Source: an uncultured Acidobacteriia bacterium | GTDB lineage: Bacteria > Acidobacteriota > Terriglobia > Bryobacterales > Bryobacteraceae | Reading direction: 5' to 3' | Assembly: GCA_903900705.1 (NCBI GenBank) | Contig: CAIUOG010000144.1 | Coordinates: forward strand, 1-56,949 | DNA length: 56,949 nt | In this document: piece after piece, positions 35,189-42,820 of the stretch | Layout of the letters: every line of letters starts with the position of its first letter | Position numbering within the stretch: the stretch's first letter is position 1 | Notes under the pieces: model-generated | The model's input: only the letters and a program-made list of their open reading frames with translations | Database searches by the model: none | What the model was told of the DNA's origin: nothing | Position numbers and translations under genes: made by a program

Positions 35189-35217
35189 ACTATAACGATT
35201 GCCGCTTGAAGGTGCAA
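35189..35217 (-). promoter_or_regulatory. Sigma-70-type promoter for the asparagine synthase gene
   Basis: Read on the minus strand, TTGCAC (35217-35212) and TATAGT (35194-35189) are separated by exactly 17 bases, in an AT-richer patch about 65-90 bases before the start codon at 35126. A short inverted repeat GTTCA...TGAAC (35170-35190) overlaps the start region and could be an operator. This is a strong consensus match for this GC-rich window. Confidence 0.6.
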
Positions 35218-35298
35218 CAAATCATACAAAGTATTTTCGGGAGGACCGAAACTTTCTCGCCTGATGGGGTTTTATAGCTGGGCTTTGCGCCGGGACGC

Positions 35299-35331
35299 AA
35301 AAAAGCCCCCGGGTTCGCCGGGGGCTTTTTT
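35299..35331. terminator. Bidirectional rho-independent terminator
   Basis: A stem AGCCCCCGG / CCGGGGGCT with a GTTCG loop is flanked by an A-run on the left and a T-run (TTTTTT) on the right. It lies between the asparagine synthase promoter and the stop codon of the minus-strand Gly-rich protein gene, so it ends transcription of that gene and can also work from the other side. It is the clearest intrinsic terminator in the window. Confidence 0.92.
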
Positions 35332-35377
35332 GTTGCCTTTTCGAATTGTGATGTTCGGGGAAGCTGGCTTAGCCGGC

Positions 35378-36634
35378 TTAGTTGCCTTCGCCGCCGCCGC
35401 CACCCATATTCCAGCTGCCGGCCAGGGGATCAGCGCCGTTGCTCGGGGCCGCGCGGAGGATCTGTTCCACGCCGGCCACCAGAGCGGTGGCGGTGAGTTT
35501 CGCCGGATCGTTGCCGGTGGCGCCTGTCACGATGATGGCATCGCCCGCTTTCAGTTCGGCCAGCGTGATGGCCGGCTGCTGTTCGATGATCTTGCCGATA
35601 TCCATGCCGCCGCGTCCACCGCCGCGTCCGCCGCCGAAGCCACCGCGTCCGGCTTCACCCGGAGCGCCGCCACCCGGCATACCACCACCCGGGGGCATGC
35701 CACCACCAGGAGCGCCGCCCGGAGCGCCAGCACCCGGCATACCACCACCCGGCATACCACCGCCACGCGCGCCGCGTCCGCTGGCCTGGGCCATGGAGGG
35801 ATTCAACTGCCGTGCCACCATCATGGCGGCCATGTCGGAGAACTTCTTGAGCGACGTGTCCGCGCGCAGCGCAATGATGACGGGCTTCTTCGAGCCGGTC
35901 TCAATGCCGGAGATGGTGTTTGTCGCCGCGTCGATCGACTTCACCTGCACGCCGATGGTTTTGAAGGAGCCAAAACCAATCGCCTCAGCCTTGATCGAAC
36001 TCATGTCGGCGGCCTTCTGGCCGAGCACACGCAGCTGATCGCCGGTCTTGATCTGGTCGACCTTGCCCGGTTCGTACTTGCCCGAATCCGGATTGTAACG
36101 CTGGAAGTCCACTTTGCCGGAAATGTCGAGCGCCACTTCCTTCGGGGCGGGGCTGCCGGGCAGCTTGACGTTGAATTTGATCTGCTTCGCGCCGGCGTCG
36201 ATGGAGGTAACCAGCCCGGAGGTGGCCGTCTTCCATTCTTCCTGTGTCTTCTGCTGGCGCAGGGCGATGTCCGCCTGTTTGGTGAAGATGATGGTGCGGG
36301 CGGGTTTGCCGGTCGGGTCGGCGGTCAGAACGCGGGCGACGATTTTATCGCCGACTTCCACTTCCTTGGCTTCCGAGGCCGTCGCCTTCTTCACATCCGT
36401 CTCACCGGCGGGGAGACGCTGGAACATGGTTCGTTCGTCGAACTTGACTGTGGTGTCGTCACCCTTTTCGGGTTTCACCGAGATGACTTTGCCCGCGACG
36501 TCCGACTTGGTGACCGTGCCGGCGACGCTGACGTAGGGAGATGCTTTGGGGGCTGCTGCCGCATCCTGGGCGGAAAGCGGAGCCGCGCAGGCCCCGAGCA
36601 GCGTTACGAAAACCGAAAAGACTACTCTTCTCAT
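35378..36634 (-). CDS. Secreted DUF5666-like repeat protein with a Gly/Pro/Met-rich segment
   Basis: From ATG 36634 the protein has 418 residues; the first 23 (MRRVVFSVFVTLLGACAAPL) are a signal peptide that may be lipoprotein-type because of the Cys. Repeated short beta units follow, for example VAGTVTKSDVAGKVISVKPEKGDDTTVKFDE and TSGLVTSIDAGAKQIKFNVKL, similar in style to DUF5666 domains. A low-complexity stretch about residues 290-350 contains tandem GGGMPGGG and GAPGG units. The C terminus ends GGGGGEGN. The role is unknown; it is likely to be extracytoplasmic. The gene ends at the strong terminator 50 bases downstream. Confidence 0.78.
   Translation of the reverse strand: MRRVVFSVFVTLLGACAAPLSAQDAAAAPKASPYVSVAGTVTKSDVAGKVISVKPEKGDDTTVKFDERTMFQRLPAGETDVKKATASEAKEVEVGDKIVARVLTADPTGKPARTIIFTKQADIALRQQKTQEEWKTATSGLVTSIDAGAKQIKFNVKLPGSPAPKEVALDISGKVDFQRYNPDSGKYEPGKVDQIKTGDQLRVLGQKAADMSSIKAEAIGFGSFKTIGVQVKSIDAATNTISGIETGSKKPVIIALRADTSLKKFSDMAAMMVARQLNPSMAQASGRGARGGGMPGGGMPGAGAPGGAPGGGMPPGGGMPGGGAPGEAGRGGFGGGRGGGRGGMDIGKIIEQQPAITLAELKAGDAIIVTGATGNDPAKLTATALVAGVEQILRAAPSNGADPLAGSWNMGGGGGEGN
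35640..35775 (-). repeat. Tandem codon repeats encoding GGGMPGGGMP units
   Basis: Within the Gly-rich protein gene, near-identical units of about 12-15 bases (forward ACCACCACCCGGCAT and variants) recur, coding Gly-Gly-Gly-Met-Pro on the minus strand. Length change here would alter the protein's low-complexity linker without shifting the frame when whole units are gained or lost. The array is coding sequence and not a CRISPR. Confidence 0.7.
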
Positions 36635-36727
36635 GACTCTCAGTATGGCTGGAAACCGGCGTAAAAGGTAACGCCCCGGTTGCAAGTGACGGTAATTAAA
36701 GGTAAAGACCGCTCACCTGAAGCGCCT

Positions 36728-36943
36728 TCAGGAAGCGGACGGGCGGGAGAAGTGGTCAGGAGCGCCGGGCGCGGTGGTCGGTATCGAGTCGTGCCGCAGG
36801 CGTCGCAACTGGTCGAGGCTGATGCGGGCATCCCGTTCGGCATGCCTGCGCGTGGACGCCTCGGCCGCGATGCAAATCCAAAGAGTCAGAACGGCAACCG
36901 TCATGGCGCCCAGTCCGGTTTTTGTGATTCCAAATACGCGCAC
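36728..36943 (-). CDS. Small single-pass membrane protein
   Basis: The product has 71 residues from GTG 36943, chosen because AAAGGA lies five bases ahead; an in-frame ATG at 36976 would add 11 residues and has no such site. The sequence opens RVFGITKTGLGAMTVAVLTLWICIAAE, one hydrophobic helix flanked by basic residues, followed by RRHAERDARISLDQLRRLRHDS, an amphipathic basic tail that would form a coiled coil in the cytoplasm or periplasm. The role is unknown. It looks like a real gene despite its size because of the Shine-Dalgarno sequence and the balanced helix-tail layout. Confidence 0.6.
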   Translation of the reverse strand: MRVFGITKTGLGAMTVAVLTLWICIAAEASTRRHAERDARISLDQLRRLRHDSIPTTAPGAPDHFSRPSAS

Positions 36944-37101
36944 GCTTTTCCTTTGTCCGCCGCTGCGGTGCCTCATCAAGAGCAATTGGCGTGCCAGGCT
37001 GAAACCGGCGGCTTCCGAGGGAATTCGATCGTGGCATGCGGATAGTCGCGGCACAGTGTGTGCCGGACTTTCACGCTTTCTTAATTCAAAAGGCCTTGCA
37101 T

Positions 37102-37130
37102 TTGATGCCGCTATGCGTCATCTGTATAAC
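37102..37130 (+). promoter_or_regulatory. Sigma-70 promoter of the small secreted protein gene
   Basis: TTGATG at 37102-37107 and TATAAC at 37125-37130 are 17 bases apart. The start codon is at 37143, so transcription would begin six or so bases before it. The -10 box overlaps a 19-base perfect inverted repeat that reaches the ATG, which suggests repression by a dimeric regulator or a nearly leaderless message. Confidence 0.6.
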
Positions 37131-37144
37131 AGAGACTCTGTTAT
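37126..37144. repeat. Perfect 9-bp inverted repeat over the -10 box and start codon
   Basis: ATAACAGAG and CTCTGTTAT flank a single A. The repeat covers the -10 box TATAAC and the first two bases of ATG 37143. A site in this position would block RNA polymerase or ribosome access. It has no T-tract after it, so it is not a terminator. Confidence 0.65.
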
Positions 37145-37379
37145 GAAACGGATTATCCTCGCTGCGTCGCTGTTTTCCTCTGTCGTGGCAATGGGTTACG
37201 CTCAGCCGCTGCCCTTTTCCTGGGTGAAGGGCCGGTCGAAGGCGGACTCTGCTCCCCGGGCCAAAAAAGTCGAGTACTACGGCAGCCCCGGTTGGTCGTC
37301 CTCCGGGCGTCTTCGCTTTACCGGTTCGGATGCGACTTTGCCCAAAGCAAAAGCCCATACCCGCAAAGCCGCGCGTTGA
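37143..37379 (+). CDS. Small secreted protein of unknown function
   Basis: The product has 78 residues, MKRIILAASLFSSVVAMGYAQ as signal peptide, then a short mature part rich in Ser, Gly, Lys and Arg (PLPFSWVKGRSKADSAPRAKKVEYYGSPGWSSSG, then KAKAHTRKAAR). No domain was recognised. It follows a sigma-70-type promoter whose -10 box and start codon share a palindrome. Such small cationic periplasmic proteins may bind nucleic acid, polysaccharide or lipid, but this is only suggested by composition. Confidence 0.6.
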   Translation: MKRIILAASLFSSVVAMGYAQPLPFSWVKGRSKADSAPRAKKVEYYGSPGWSSSGRLRFTGSDATLPKAKAHTRKAAR

Positions 37380-37441
37380 TTGAACGCCTCCGCCGCTGAT
37401 TGCCCGGTGGGAATCAGCCAGGGCGGTGGTGGAAATTCACC

Positions 37442-37461
37442 ACTGTCCGCTGGCGGACAGT
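37442..37461. promoter_or_regulatory. Palindrome, candidate upstream activator site
   Basis: ACTGTCCGCTGGCGGACAGT is a perfect 9-bp inverted repeat around a central TG. It ends 82 bases before the predicted sigma-54 promoter at 37544. That distance is normal for binding of NtrC-type enhancer proteins, and the operon it precedes codes for such a protein. It has no T-tract and is therefore unlikely to be a terminator. The protein that binds it has not been shown. Confidence 0.55.
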
Positions 37462-37543
37462 CCATTCCCGGGCACGGACAAACCGGATCGGGCTCTGCAC
37501 AGATAAATTCTCTTGTTTTCAATGACTTATGCTCGGTAAACGT

Positions 37544-37560
37544 TTGGCGCTGCGTCTGCA
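37544..37560 (+). promoter_or_regulatory. Predicted sigma-54 (RpoN) promoter
   Basis: TTGGCGCTGCGTCTGCA has the invariant GG (37546-37547) and GC (37558-37559) exactly 10 bases apart, with TTGGC and TGCA in the -24 and -12 positions of the consensus. The predicted start of transcription would be near 37571, just before ATG 37579 of the HlyD-like gene. The operon encodes an NtrC-type regulator, which this promoter class requires. Confidence 0.6.
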
Positions 37561-37578
37561 CCCTGCAGATTCGCAATC

Positions 37579-38865
37579 ATGGACGTTCAACGCCAGGGTG
37601 TTAAGAAACGAAAGGTGATCCGCCGCACCGTTATCGGCGTGGTGCTTCTGGGGGCGGCCGGTGGCGCCTTCTACGGTGTCAGGCAGCTGAAACCCGCGCT
37701 GCCGAGTGTGGACGCCGCGACGGTCTGGCCGGACACGGTGAAACGGGGCCCCATGCTCCGCCAGGTGCACGGATTGGGTTCGCTGGTACCGGAAGAGGTT
37801 GTCTGGATCTCTTCGGCGACAGATGGCCGAGTGGAAAAGATTTTCATCCAGCCCGGCACACTGGTCAAGCCAGACACCGTGATCATGCAGCTATCGAATC
37901 CGACGCTCGCCCAGGGCATGCTGGCGGCCGAGTTCGACCTGAAACAGGCGGAAGCGAATCTGCAGGATCTGAACGTCACGCTCCAGAGCACCACTTTCGA
38001 CAAACAGGCGGTCGCCGCGCAGGTCAGTTCGGACTTCGCCGACGCCAAACTGGCGGCGGATCGCGACGTGCAGTTGGCCAGGCTCGGACTGATCCCGGAA
38101 CTGGACGTCAAGCTTTCCCAAAGTAAAGCGAGGCAGCTGGAATTCCGCAATCAGCTGGAAGAAAAACGCCTTGGCATCATCCACCAGGCGACGGAAGCAC
38201 AGCTGGCCGCGCAGAAGGTGAAGATCGACCAGCTGAAGGCCGCCTATGCGCTGAAGCAGCAACAGGTGGAACAGCTGCGCGTTCGCGCCGGTGTGGCGGG
38301 CATGCTGCAGCAACTGGGAGGCACGGCTTCGGCCGGGGGCGCCGCGCCACCGCTCGAATCCGGCCAGAACGTGACGGCGGGCGCGATTCTAGCCAAAGTC
38401 GCTCAGCAGGACAAGCTGAAGGCGCAGGTCCGGATCACGGAAACCGAAGCGAAGGATATCGCGATTGGCCAGCCGGCTTCGATCGACACCCGCAACGGCA
38501 TCATCCCCGGCCGTGTGACGCGGATCGACCCGGCGGCCGTGAATGGCACCGTTCTGGTGGATATTGCGCTCAACGGAGTTCTGCCCCCTGGCGCGCGGCC
38601 GGATCTGAGCGTCGACGGCACCATCGATATCGAGCGCCTGAATGACGTGGTGTACATGGGCCGGCCCACCGTGGGTCAGCCCAACAGCACGGTCACCATG
38701 TTCCGCTATGACCCGGATGGCAAAACCGCCTCCCGCGTCACGGTGAAACTGGGCCGCGCCTCGGTCAGTTCGATTGAAATCCTCGGCGGGCTCAAAGTCG
38801 GTGACCGGGTGATTCTGTCTGACATGAGTCAGCAGGACGCCCACGACCACATCCGTCTCAACTAA
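37579..38865 (+). CDS. HlyD/MacA-type periplasmic adaptor
   Basis: The product has 428 residues. One membrane helix (about 12-35, VIRRTVIGVVLLGAAGGAFYG) anchors it; the rest is periplasmic. A biotinyl-lipoyl-like part (GRVEKIFIQPGTLVKPDTVIMQL) is followed by a long coiled coil (about 115-235, DLKQAEANLQDLNVTLQ...KIDQLKAAYALKQQQVEQLRVRAG), then a beta-barrel domain with AQVRITETEAKDIAIGQPASID. It would bridge an inner-membrane ABC transporter to an outer-membrane channel. It is the first gene of the operon with the ATPase, ADOP permease and regulators, directly behind the predicted sigma-54 promoter. No outer-membrane TolC partner is in the window. Confidence 0.9.
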   Translation: MDVQRQGVKKRKVIRRTVIGVVLLGAAGGAFYGVRQLKPALPSVDAATVWPDTVKRGPMLRQVHGLGSLVPEEVVWISSATDGRVEKIFIQPGTLVKPDTVIMQLSNPTLAQGMLAAEFDLKQAEANLQDLNVTLQSTTFDKQAVAAQVSSDFADAKLAADRDVQLARLGLIPELDVKLSQSKARQLEFRNQLEEKRLGIIHQATEAQLAAQKVKIDQLKAAYALKQQQVEQLRVRAGVAGMLQQLGGTASAGGAAPPLESGQNVTAGAILAKVAQQDKLKAQVRITETEAKDIAIGQPASIDTRNGIIPGRVTRIDPAAVNGTVLVDIALNGVLPPGARPDLSVDGTIDIERLNDVVYMGRPTVGQPNSTVTMFRYDPDGKTASRVTVKLGRASVSSIEILGGLKVGDRVILSDMSQQDAHDHIRLN

Positions 38866-38896
38866 ACCGGCAAAAATTTCGCCGGTAAAAATTTCA
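38866..38896 (+). promoter_or_regulatory. Tandem repeat with stem-loop before the ATPase Shine-Dalgarno site
   Basis: Two copies of a 15-base unit, CCGGCAAAAATTTCG at 38867 and CCGGTAAAAATTTCA at 38882, lie between the adaptor stop and AAGGAG. ACCGGC (38866-38871) and GCCGGT (38881-38886) can pair over a nine-base loop. The hairpin could affect RNA stability or translation of the downstream ATPase. It has no T-run, so it is not a standard terminator. Confidence 0.5.
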
Positions 38897-38907
38897 AGGA
38901 GCAATGA

Positions 38908-39621
38908 ATGGAAACCAGCCAAAACGGGCGCGACTCGCTGATCCACCTCGAGGGCGTTACCAAGGTCTTTGTAACGGATGAGGTGGAGACGCACGCGCTT
39001 GCCGGCATCCATCTGAACATTCGGCGGGGCGAGTATGTCTCGATTGCCGGGCCTTCCGGCTGCGGGAAGTCGACGCTGCTGGCGATTCTGGGCCTTCTCG
39101 ATACGCCCAGCGGAGGTTCGTACACGCTGAATAATCAGCCGGTGGCGAACCTGAAAATGCAGGAACGCGCCCGGATTCGCAACCGCGAGATCGGGTTTAT
39201 CTTCCAGGCGTTCAACCTGATTGGCGACCTGAACGTTTATGAGAACGTGGAACTGCCGCTGACCTATCGCGGCATGCCGTCCTCCGAACGGAAGAAGGCC
39301 GTAATGGACGCGCTTGAAAAAGTGGGCATGTCCCACCGCGTGAAGCACTATCCCTCGCAGCTTTCGGGCGGCCAGCAGCAGCGCGTCGCGGTGGCCCGCG
39401 CTCTGGCCGGCAGTCCGTCCGTCCTGCTGGCGGACGAGCCGACCGGTAATCTCGATTCCGTCAACGGCGAGGCCGTGATGGGACTGCTCAAAGACCTGCA
39501 CAGCAATGGCGCAACCATCGTGATGGTGACGCACGACCCGCGCTACGCCAGTTTCGCCGATCACACGATTCACATGTTCGACGGCCGGATTGTGGAAGAG
39601 ACCGGCGGGTCCGCCCACTAA
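38908..39621 (+). CDS. LolD/MacB-type ABC ATPase
   Basis: The product has 237 residues with all expected elements: Walker A GPSGCGKSTL, signature LSGGQQQR, Walker [14 protein letters not shown] and H-loop VTHDPRYA. The FtsE/LolD/MacB subgroup serves FtsX-like permeases that move lipoproteins, peptides or antibiotics through periplasmic adaptors. The ATG is preceded by AAGGAG. It lies ten bases from the ADOP permease gene. A second ATPase follows the permease, so this is the canonical half of a probable unequal pair. Confidence 0.93.
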   Translation: METSQNGRDSLIHLEGVTKVFVTDEVETHALAGIHLNIRRGEYVSIAGPSGCGKSTLLAILGLLDTPSGGSYTLNNQPVANLKMQERARIRNREIGFIFQAFNLIGDLNVYENVELPLTYRGMPSSERKKAVMDALEKVGMSHRVKHYPSQLSGGQQQRVAVARALAGSPSVLLADEPTGNLDSVNGEAVMGLLKDLHSNGATIVMVTHDPRYASFADHTIHMFDGRIVEETGGSAH

Positions 39622-39630
39622 GGCATTTTT

Positions 39631-42138
39631 ATGGAAGAGCTTCTCAAAGACCTTCGTTACGGCTACCGCACGCTGCTGGCGAACCCCGGTTTCACGGCTG
39701 TCGCGGTGCTCTCGCTCGCGCTGGGGATTGGCGCCAACACCGCGATCTTCAGCTTCATCAACACGGTGCTGATGCGGCCGATGCCGGTCCGCGAACCGGA
39801 GCGGCTGGCGATCTTCGGCGAAGGCCGCGGACGCGGCATCTTCGGTGGCCCGCCCGATTCGGAGATGGAACTCTTCAGCTGGGAACAGTACCGCAATTTC
39901 CGCGCGCGGAACACGGTTTTCGAAGACGCCTTCGCCATCAACAGCCGCCAGGAGCGGCTCTATCTGAACATGGGCGGCGAGGGCGGTTCCGGAGTGCCGG
40001 AACCGGCGCAGGCGGACCTGGTGAGCGGCAACTTCTTCGACGTGCTGGGTCTGCGGCCCGCGGCCGGACGGCTGTTCAACGCTTCGATGGACGATGCTCC
40101 CGGCTCCAGCCAGTTTGTTGTGCTGAACGACGCCTTCTGGGAACGCCGCTTCGAGCGCGCACCCAACGTGATTGGCCGGTCGCTGCGCATGGGGAACCGC
40201 GTGTATACCGTGATCGGAGTCGCCCCGCGCGGCTTCCGCGGTACGCGCCTCGGTGAACCGCCGGATCTCTGGATTCCGCTTTCCATGCAGGATCAGATGC
40301 CGGGCTCACCCGCATTGCTGAAGGAACCGCTGTTGCAGTTTCTCTACATCGTGGGCCGCATGAAGCCAGGCGTTGATCCGCGGCGCGCCCAGAGCAACGT
40401 GAACTTTCTCTACCAGCAGATGCTGCCGGGGGAGATCGCGAAATCAGAATCGGCAAACGCGGTGGAGAATGCGAAGCATGCGAAGATTCTGCTCACGCCG
40501 GGGGACAAGGGCTTCTCGGGCCTGCGGCACACGTATGAAACACCGCTGCGAATCCTCATGATTGTGGTCGCGATGGTGCTGCTGATTGCCTGCGCGAACG
40601 TGGCGAACCTTTTACTGGCGCTCTCCACCCGGCGGCGGAAGGAATTCGCGCTCCGGGTGGCAATGGGAGCGGAAGGTGGCCGCGTGGTTCGCCAGTTGCT
40701 GACCGAAAGCCTGCTGCTCAGCGGCGCGGGCGGCCTGCTGGGCGTGCTCTTCGCCGCCGGGGCGGGCCGGATGCTGGTGCATCTCATCTCCACCGGCCCG
40801 AAGACGCTGCCGCTCAGCTTCGAACTCGACCAGCGCGTGCTGGCCTTTACGGTCAGCATTTCCGTGCTGACGGGCATCCTGTTCGGGCTGGTTCCGGCCC
40901 TGCGCGCCAGCCGCGTGGACGTGAATACCGCCCTGAAAGAGGGTAAGGCCAGTATGGCGTCGCCCGGGAAAGTCACCTTCGGACGGATTCTGGTCTCAGG
41001 CCAGGTGGCACTCTCCCTCGGCCTGCTGGTGACGGCAGGGCTGTTGTTGCACAGCTTCCGAAATCTGGTCAGCATTGAAACCGGCTTCGAGCGCGGGAAT
41101 GTGCTGCTTTTCAAGCTCGAGACAGAGGCGGCGCTCTATGAGAAGGGGCCGAAGCTGACCAGCCTCTACCGGCAGATTGAGGAACGGGTGAGCCGATTGC
41201 CCGGGGTTGGCGCGGAAGGCGTGAGTCTGTTCTCTTTCAACGAGGGCCGCCGCCAGAGCAGTTACTCCGCGCCGGGCGTGAACCTGCCGGAAGAACAGCG
41301 CATTACGATTGAGAATTTTGTCAGCCCCGGCTATTTCGCCACGCTGCATATTCCCATTCTGCTGGGCCGCGCGCTCAATGCGGGGGATTCGGACGGCGCG
41401 CCGGTGGCAGCCGTGGTGAGCGAGACGCTGGCACGGAAGGTCTTTGGCAGTCCCGCCGGCGCGCTGGGGCGCACCATCCTGATGGATGGCGAAACGAAGC
41501 CCTCCACCATCGTCGGCGTGGTGGGTGACACCAAGGTTTCCTCCGTGCGCGATACGGATATGCGTATGACCTGGCGCTCGGTCTATCAGGTGCCGGACTA
41601 CATGCATACCCTCGCGGTCCGGGTCACCGGAGATCCCGCCCAGGTGGCCGCTCTGGTGCGCCAGAGTATCAAGGCGGCGGAGCCGAATCTGCCCATCCGC
41701 TGGACCACCACTCTCGCCGATGAGGTGAGTAACTCCCTGGTGACCGAGCGTGCCATCGCCGAACTTTCCGGCTTTTTCGCGGCACTCGCGCTGGGGCTTT
41801 CCGCCATTGGTCTGTACGGCACCATCTCATTCGCGGTCGCCCGCCGCACCAGCGAGATCGGGATTCGTATGGCGCTGGGCGCCGGGCGGACCGGCGTGGT
41901 CGGCATGGTACTGAGGGATGCGATGACGCTGACGCTGGCGGGTATTGTCATCGGGCTTCCCCTGGCGCTGGCCGCCACGAAGCAGATGGCCAGTGTGCTG
42001 TATGGGCTGGGTTCCATGGATCCGGCATCGGTGCTGTTCGCCGTGGCCGCTCTCTCGCTGGTGGCCGCGCTGGCCGGCTACCTGCCCGCCCGGCGCGCAG
42101 CCCGTGTGGATCCCATGGTCGCTTTACGATATGAATAG
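39631..42138 (+). CDS. ADOP-family duplicated FtsX/MacB-type ABC permease
   Basis: The product has 835 residues. The N terminus EELLKDLRYGYRTLLANPGFTAVAVLSLALGIGANTAIFSFINTVL is the hallmark of acidobacterial duplicated orphan permeases (ADOP). A large periplasmic MacB-like domain (about 45-310) is followed by three helices, a second periplasmic region and a terminal FtsX module with FAVARRTSEIGIRMALGAGRTGVVG and YLPARRAARVDPMVALRYE. One chain thus contains two FtsX units and could replace a homodimer. These permeases usually stand alone; here it is flanked by an HlyD adaptor, two ATPases, a regulator and a kinase. The substrate is unknown. Confidence 0.93.
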   Translation: MEELLKDLRYGYRTLLANPGFTAVAVLSLALGIGANTAIFSFINTVLMRPMPVREPERLAIFGEGRGRGIFGGPPDSEMELFSWEQYRNFRARNTVFEDAFAINSRQERLYLNMGGEGGSGVPEPAQADLVSGNFFDVLGLRPAAGRLFNASMDDAPGSSQFVVLNDAFWERRFERAPNVIGRSLRMGNRVYTVIGVAPRGFRGTRLGEPPDLWIPLSMQDQMPGSPALLKEPLLQFLYIVGRMKPGVDPRRAQSNVNFLYQQMLPGEIAKSESANAVENAKHAKILLTPGDKGFSGLRHTYETPLRILMIVVAMVLLIACANVANLLLALSTRRRKEFALRVAMGAEGGRVVRQLLTESLLLSGAGGLLGVLFAAGAGRMLVHLISTGPKTLPLSFELDQRVLAFTVSISVLTGILFGLVPALRASRVDVNTALKEGKASMASPGKVTFGRILVSGQVALSLGLLVTAGLLLHSFRNLVSIETGFERGNVLLFKLETEAALYEKGPKLTSLYRQIEERVSRLPGVGAEGVSLFSFNEGRRQSSYSAPGVNLPEEQRITIENFVSPGYFATLHIPILLGRALNAGDSDGAPVAAVVSETLARKVFGSPAGALGRTILMDGETKPSTIVGVVGDTKVSSVRDTDMRMTWRSVYQVPDYMHTLAVRVTGDPAQVAALVRQSIKAAEPNLPIRWTTTLADEVSNSLVTERAIAELSGFFAALALGLSAIGLYGTISFAVARRTSEIGIRMALGAGRTGVVGMVLRDAMTLTLAGIVIGLPLALAATKQMASVLYGLGSMDPASVLFAVAALSLVAALAGYLPARRAARVDPMVALRYE

Positions 42139-42147
42139 CCGCAACGC

Positions 42148-42819
42148 ATGCCGACACCCCTCATCCAACTCAAGAACATCGAACGCAGTTACCCGGCCGG
42201 GCCCGCTCGCACGTGGGTTCTTCGTCGCATCGATCTCGAAATCAATGAGGGCGATTTTGTTTCCATCATGGGGCCATCCGGCTCAGGAAAATCGACGCTT
42301 CTGAACGTGCTTGGCATGCTGGACAACGCCTGGACCGGTGAGTACAGGCTTCTCGAACATCAGGTGGACAAGCTGAATCACAGGCAGCGCATTGAACTCA
42401 ACAAGCGCTACATGGGCTTTGTGTTCCAGAGCTACCATTTATTGGACGATCTGACGGTGGCCGAGAACCTGGATGTTCCGCTGTCCTACCGCAACGTGAA
42501 GAAGTCCGAACGCGCGGCGCTGGTGGCGGACTCGCTCGACCGGTTCCACATCGTGGGCAAGAAAGACCTCTTCCCCAGCCAGCTCTCGGGCGGGCAGCAG
42601 CAACTGGTCGCCATCGCCCGCGCCGTCATCGCGGGCCCGAAGCTGATTCTGGCCGATGAGCCCACCGGAAACCTCCACTCGGCGCAGGGGGAGGAGATCA
42701 TGCAGCTTTTCAAGAAGCTGAATGAGGAAGGCGCCACCATCGTTCAGGTGACGCACTCGGAGCGCTGTGCCGCTTACGGGCATCGCGTCATCCGGCTGGC
42801 TGACGGTTGGGTGGTTTAA
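42148..42819 (+). CDS. Second LolD/MacB-type ABC ATPase with altered D-loop
   Basis: The product has 223 residues. Walker [11 protein letters not shown] and H-loop VTHSERCA are intact, but two positions depart from the usual pattern: the signature ends LSGGQQQLV instead of QQRV, and Walker B continues [13 protein letters not shown], with His in place of the D-loop Asp found in the partner at 38908 (NLDS). The D-loop couples hydrolysis at the two sites, so the pair may be functionally asymmetric. The gene lies nine bases from the ADOP permease and one base from the response regulator start, so it is clearly part of the same operon. Confidence 0.92.
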   Translation: MPTPLIQLKNIERSYPAGPARTWVLRRIDLEINEGDFVSIMGPSGSGKSTLLNVLGMLDNAWTGEYRLLEHQVDKLNHRQRIELNKRYMGFVFQSYHLLDDLTVAENLDVPLSYRNVKKSERAALVADSLDRFHIVGKKDLFPSQLSGGQQQLVAIARAVIAGPKLILADEPTGNLHSAQGEEIMQLFKKLNEEGATIVQVTHSERCAAYGHRVIRLADGWVV

Positions 42820-42820
42820 C

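Noticed and set aside
35640-35775. Regular short repeats taken as a CRISPR array
   Set aside because: The units are contiguous, without unique spacers, and are in frame within a coding gene for a Gly-rich tract.
37442-37461. Palindrome read as a transcription terminator after the small secreted protein gene
   Set aside because: No T-run follows and the central loop is only two bases. Its position before a sigma-54 promoter fits an activator site better.
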